A stretch of 6,094 bases of DNA from Deltaproteobacteria bacterium. Lineage in GTDB: Bacteria > Desulfobacterota > DSM-4660 > Desulfatiglandales > Desulfatiglandaceae. The notes under the pieces are model-generated. The model was not told where the DNA came from. It saw only the letters and a list, made by a program, of their open reading frames with translations, and ran no database searches. Positions 4,068 through 6,094 of the stretch are shown here, piece after piece; the stretch's first letter is position 1, and every line of letters begins with the position of its first letter. The DNA is taken from contig JAGHDR010000257.1 of NCBI GenBank assembly GCA_021159825.1, positions 1 to 6,094 on the forward strand, written 5' to 3'. The position numbers and the translations under genes are program-made.

Positions 4068-4838
4068 ATGAAATTCGCCACTTTCAACACCAACTCCATA
4101 CGCGCCAGGCTATCGATTCTACTGGATTGGCTGAAGCGAGAGCGCCCGGACATTTTATGCCTTCAGGAAACCAAAGTACAGGATCAGGACTTTCCATTGG
4201 AACCCTTTGGACAGTGCGGATACCATGCAGCCTTTAGAGGCCAAAAATCCTACAATGGCGTCGCCATTCTCAGCAAATCACCGCTACAAAACCCGCGCCT
4301 TGACCTTTTTGAAGAAGGTGATGAACAGGCGCGATTCATCAGCGGCACCATAGACGGCATCTCAATCATCAACGTCTATGTTCCCCAGGGCTTTCAGGTG
4401 GATTCGGACAAATTCCAGTATAAACTGACGTGGCTTCAAACACTCTATGATCACATCTCCAACCGTTACAATGCCGGTGCCCCTCTGCTGGTGGCTGGAG
4501 ATTTCAACGTAGCCCTGGAAGACCGGGACGTCTATGATCCTGATGGGTTCAGGGGAGGTGTGGGGTTTCACCCTGAGGAGCAGGCGTTAATGGAAAAGTT
4601 CTTCCAATGGGGACTGGTGGATATCTTTCGAAAACATACACCAGACGCCAATCATTACACCTTCTGGGATTACAGAATCCCCAATGGCTTGAAACGAAAC
4701 ATGGGCTGGCGTATCGATTATATCATGGGAACCGCCCCCCTCGCCGAAAAATCAAGCTCCATCTGGATCGACGTCCACGCTCGCGCGCTGAAAAAACCAT
4801 CGGATCACACCTTTGTTGTCATGACCCTGGCGCTTTAG
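4068..4838 (+). CDS. xthA: Exonuclease III, AP endonuclease of base-excision repair
   Basis: This 256-residue protein matches the exonuclease III family end to end; the E. coli enzyme has 268 residues. Active-site residues are in the expected order: Asn7 (FNTNSIRAR), metal ligand Glu34 in LQETK, Tyr104 in NVYVPQG, Asp145 and Asn147 in GDFNV, Trp214-Arg-Ile-Asp217, and the catalytic Ser-Asp246-His247 near the C terminus. It cleaves DNA 5' to abasic sites, removes 3' blocking groups and degrades 3' ends of duplex DNA. It acts in the cytoplasm on the nucleoid. The start at 4068 was chosen over an upstream ATG at 3942 because MKFATFN is the family's usual beginning and AAGGAG lies 11 nt before it. 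It is transcribed away from the redox series. A role in repairing oxidative lesions would suit the neighbourhood, but no shared regulation is shown. Confidence 0.95.
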   Translation: MKFATFNTNSIRARLSILLDWLKRERPDILCLQETKVQDQDFPLEPFGQCGYHAAFRGQKSYNGVAILSKSPLQNPRLDLFEEGDEQARFISGTIDGISIINVYVPQGFQVDSDKFQYKLTWLQTLYDHISNRYNAGAPLLVAGDFNVALEDRDVYDPDGFRGGVGFHPEEQALMEKFFQWGLVDIFRKHTPDANHYTFWDYRIPNGLKRNMGWRIDYIMGTAPLAEKSSSIWIDVHARALKKPSDHTFVVMTLAL

Positions 4839-4934
4839 GAGCTTGGCAAAAAATAATCAGGAACGTGGACAAAATAACTTCCGTTAGGATACCGCGTGCG
4901 GAATAACTTAGCTTTTTACGAAACCATCAAACGT

Positions 4935-4939
4935 GAGGA
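4935..4939 (+). promoter_or_regulatory. Ribosome binding site favouring the TTG start of the radical SAM gene
   Basis: GAGGA lies about nine nt before TTG at 4948. The alternative GTG at 4933 has no purine-rich site upstream and would overlap this one. Confidence 0.45.
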
Positions 4940-4947
4940 CTCCTGTT

Positions 4948-5823
4948 TTGCGTTATGAAGGCCCGATATACCGGCCACCGAGCGAGGCAGACAGTCTGCT
5001 GATTCAGGCAACTGTCGGATGCCCGCACAACAAATGCTCATTCTGTATGGTCTATAAGAAGGGGCCTGCTTACAGGGTGAGGCCCATCAAAGAGATTTGC
5101 GAGGATATTACTGAGGCACATAATATATATGGCGACAGGATACAAACCCTGTTTTTTCCGGCAGGCAACACTATCGCGATGCCTGAAAAAGATCTATCTT
5201 ATATCTGTCTTTTTGCCACAGAGAAGTTTCCATTGCTTAAAAGGATCACTGTCTATGGGTCTTCGCAATACATTGCCAGGAAAGGACCGCAGGAATTGAG
5301 ATCGCTCAGGATGGGAGGCCTGAGTAGAATTCATGTGGGTCTTGAAAGCGGAGATGACGAGATATTGAGAAAGGTGAAAAAGGGAACAACCGCCTCAGAA
5401 CATGTGGAGGCAGGTCGGTTCGTGAAGGAAGCAGGAATAGAGCTCAGCGAATATGTGGTTCTTGGTCTGGGAGGGTTGGAGCGAACAAAGGAGCACATCA
5501 CGGCCACCGCTGAAGTTCTTAACGCCATCGAGCCTGATTTTGTGAGACTCCGAACCCTGGTCCCGAAGGTCAATACGCTCCTGTTGCACCAGATGGGTAA
5601 GGGGCTGTTTCAACCGCTTTCTCCTCACCAGGTACTGATGGAAACCAAAGAACTCCTGAAGAACCTCGAATGTCGCACCCACTTAACCAGTGACCATTAT
5701 ACCAACTATATCAATCTTACCGGCCATCTTCCGGAAGACAAGGAAAAACTGTTAAGAAAGATAGAGCAGGCCTTGACGAAAGACGAAACCCGGTTCAGAC
5801 CCTTTTTTATTGGCACACAATGA
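4948..5823 (+). CDS. Radical SAM protein (B12-independent, COG1032/Elp3-like type)
   Basis: A 291-residue radical SAM enzyme of unknown substrate. Near the N terminus, after the family-typical YEGPIYRPPSEA, comes the cluster motif Cys25-PHNK-Cys30-SF-Cys33. This is a C-x4-C-x2-C variant of the usual C-x3-C-x2-C, with an extra residue between the first two ligands, as I recall for this subgroup. These cysteines bind the [4Fe-4S] cluster that cleaves S-adenosylmethionine. Further marks of the half TIM barrel are FFPAGNTIAM (about 70-80), HVGLESGDDEILRKVKKG (about 130-147), and YVVLGLGG (about 169-176). No B12 domain or C-terminal cluster motif is visible. The start at TTG 4948 was chosen because GAGG precedes it and homologues begin at about LRYEG. 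GTG at 4933 would add five residues. It lies 109 nt downstream of xthA and may be co-transcribed with it. The biochemical role is not inferable. Confidence 0.88.
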   Translation: MRYEGPIYRPPSEADSLLIQATVGCPHNKCSFCMVYKKGPAYRVRPIKEICEDITEAHNIYGDRIQTLFFPAGNTIAMPEKDLSYICLFATEKFPLLKRITVYGSSQYIARKGPQELRSLRMGGLSRIHVGLESGDDEILRKVKKGTTASEHVEAGRFVKEAGIELSEYVVLGLGGLERTKEHITATAEVLNAIEPDFVRLRTLVPKVNTLLLHQMGKGLFQPLSPHQVLMETKELLKNLECRTHLTSDHYTNYINLTGHLPEDKEKLLRKIEQALTKDETRFRPFFIGTQ

Positions 5824-6094
5824 ACCCAAATACTATCCCCAAAGCATTTTTCGTGTCTTGATCAGACATCCGTTTCCTGATGGCTTTGAATGTGGCGGGG
5901 GAGCGTGGGTATAGGCATGGTATTTGGAATACTGCCCGGCATGATCCTGATCAAAATGCGAAAGACTTTCAAGCCCAACGTGGAACACTGAACCTCAACA
6001 TTCCAACACAAACAGAAAAAAGCGCCGGTTTGGCGGGTCGGTCGTATTACAGGTTTGGTTTCTCTGCTTCGATGGGCGCAAATTCCCTTAAAAC
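5824..6094. other. Terminal intergenic region, probably non-coding
   Basis: No gene with a ribosome site is evident. A plus-strand frame from ATG 5880 is open to the window edge (71 codons), but it gives a hydrophilic, unrecognised sequence without a ribosome site. A second frame from ATG 5890 encodes 33 residues with a hydrophobic VGIGMVFGILPGMILI stretch and ends at 5991. The stretch 5980-6010 has the AAC/TTCC-rich look of degenerate short repeats seen between genes in related anaerobes. A weak TGTCT-AGACA hairpin (5854-5868) lies 31 nt after the radical SAM stop and lacks a T-run. Confidence 0.4.

Noticed and set aside
4871..4904. TTCCG...CGGAA hairpin after exonuclease III as a terminator
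   Set aside because: The stem is short, the loop long and there is no T-run directly after it. xthA and the radical SAM gene may be read through.
5890..5991. 33-codon frame with a hydrophobic segment, possible small membrane protein
   Set aside because: It is preceded by an in-frame TGA, has no ribosome site and overlaps another open frame. Not enough to call a gene.

Overview
The window looks like chromosome from a strictly anaerobic, probably sulfate-reducing bacterium of the Desulfobacterota (Deltaproteobacteria) type. That assignment is inference. It rests on rubredoxin, rubrerythrin, an iron-sulfur flavoprotein and a ferredoxin:disulfide reductase catalytic subunit lying together, on strong GGAGG-type ribosome sites, and on an intermediate GC content. 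No rRNA, tRNA, CRISPR array or intact transposase gene is visible.

Layout. Bases 1-153 hold the possible last 23 codons of a plus-strand gene and then non-coding DNA. From 3565 down to 154 the minus strand carries a tightly packed redox gene series. In transcription order it is: a 50-residue Cys-rich rubredoxin-like protein, a 59-residue Cys-pair protein, a short flavodoxin-like protein, a classical rubredoxin, the C-terminal remnant of a thioredoxin gene, a rubrerythrin-type diiron protein without its rubredoxin domain, a 68-residue six-cysteine protein of unknown function, a CGHC glutaredoxin-like protein, a ferredoxin:thioredoxin/glutaredoxin reductase catalytic subunit, and a fusion of an iron-sulfur flavoprotein to a low-molecular-weight-phosphatase-type arsenate reductase. 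Most gaps are under 50 nt and two pairs of genes overlap, so one transcript is likely. Several of these genes are under 60 codons and are easily missed.

Bases 3566-4067 are a roughly 500-nt divergent intergenic region. It holds a cluster of TGAGACAG/CTGTCTCA repeats, including a perfect 16-bp palindrome, that looks like a mobile-element end or MITE relic, and a sigma70-like promoter for the next gene. The plus strand then carries exonuclease III (xthA, 4068-4838) and a radical SAM protein (about 4948-5823). The last 270 nt seem to be intergenic.

How the genes could work together (inference): rubredoxin, the rubredoxin-like protein and the flavodoxin-like protein would supply low-potential electrons. 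Rubrerythrin would reduce peroxide with them. The FTR-like subunit would take electrons from ferredoxin, or possibly rubredoxin, and reduce the adjacent glutaredoxin-like protein. The resulting dithiol relay could recycle the fused arsenate reductase. The broken thioredoxin gene in the middle suggests that the CGHC glutaredoxin, or a thioredoxin encoded elsewhere, has taken over. Exonuclease III next door fits oxidative-damage repair, but it is separately promoted and may be unrelated.
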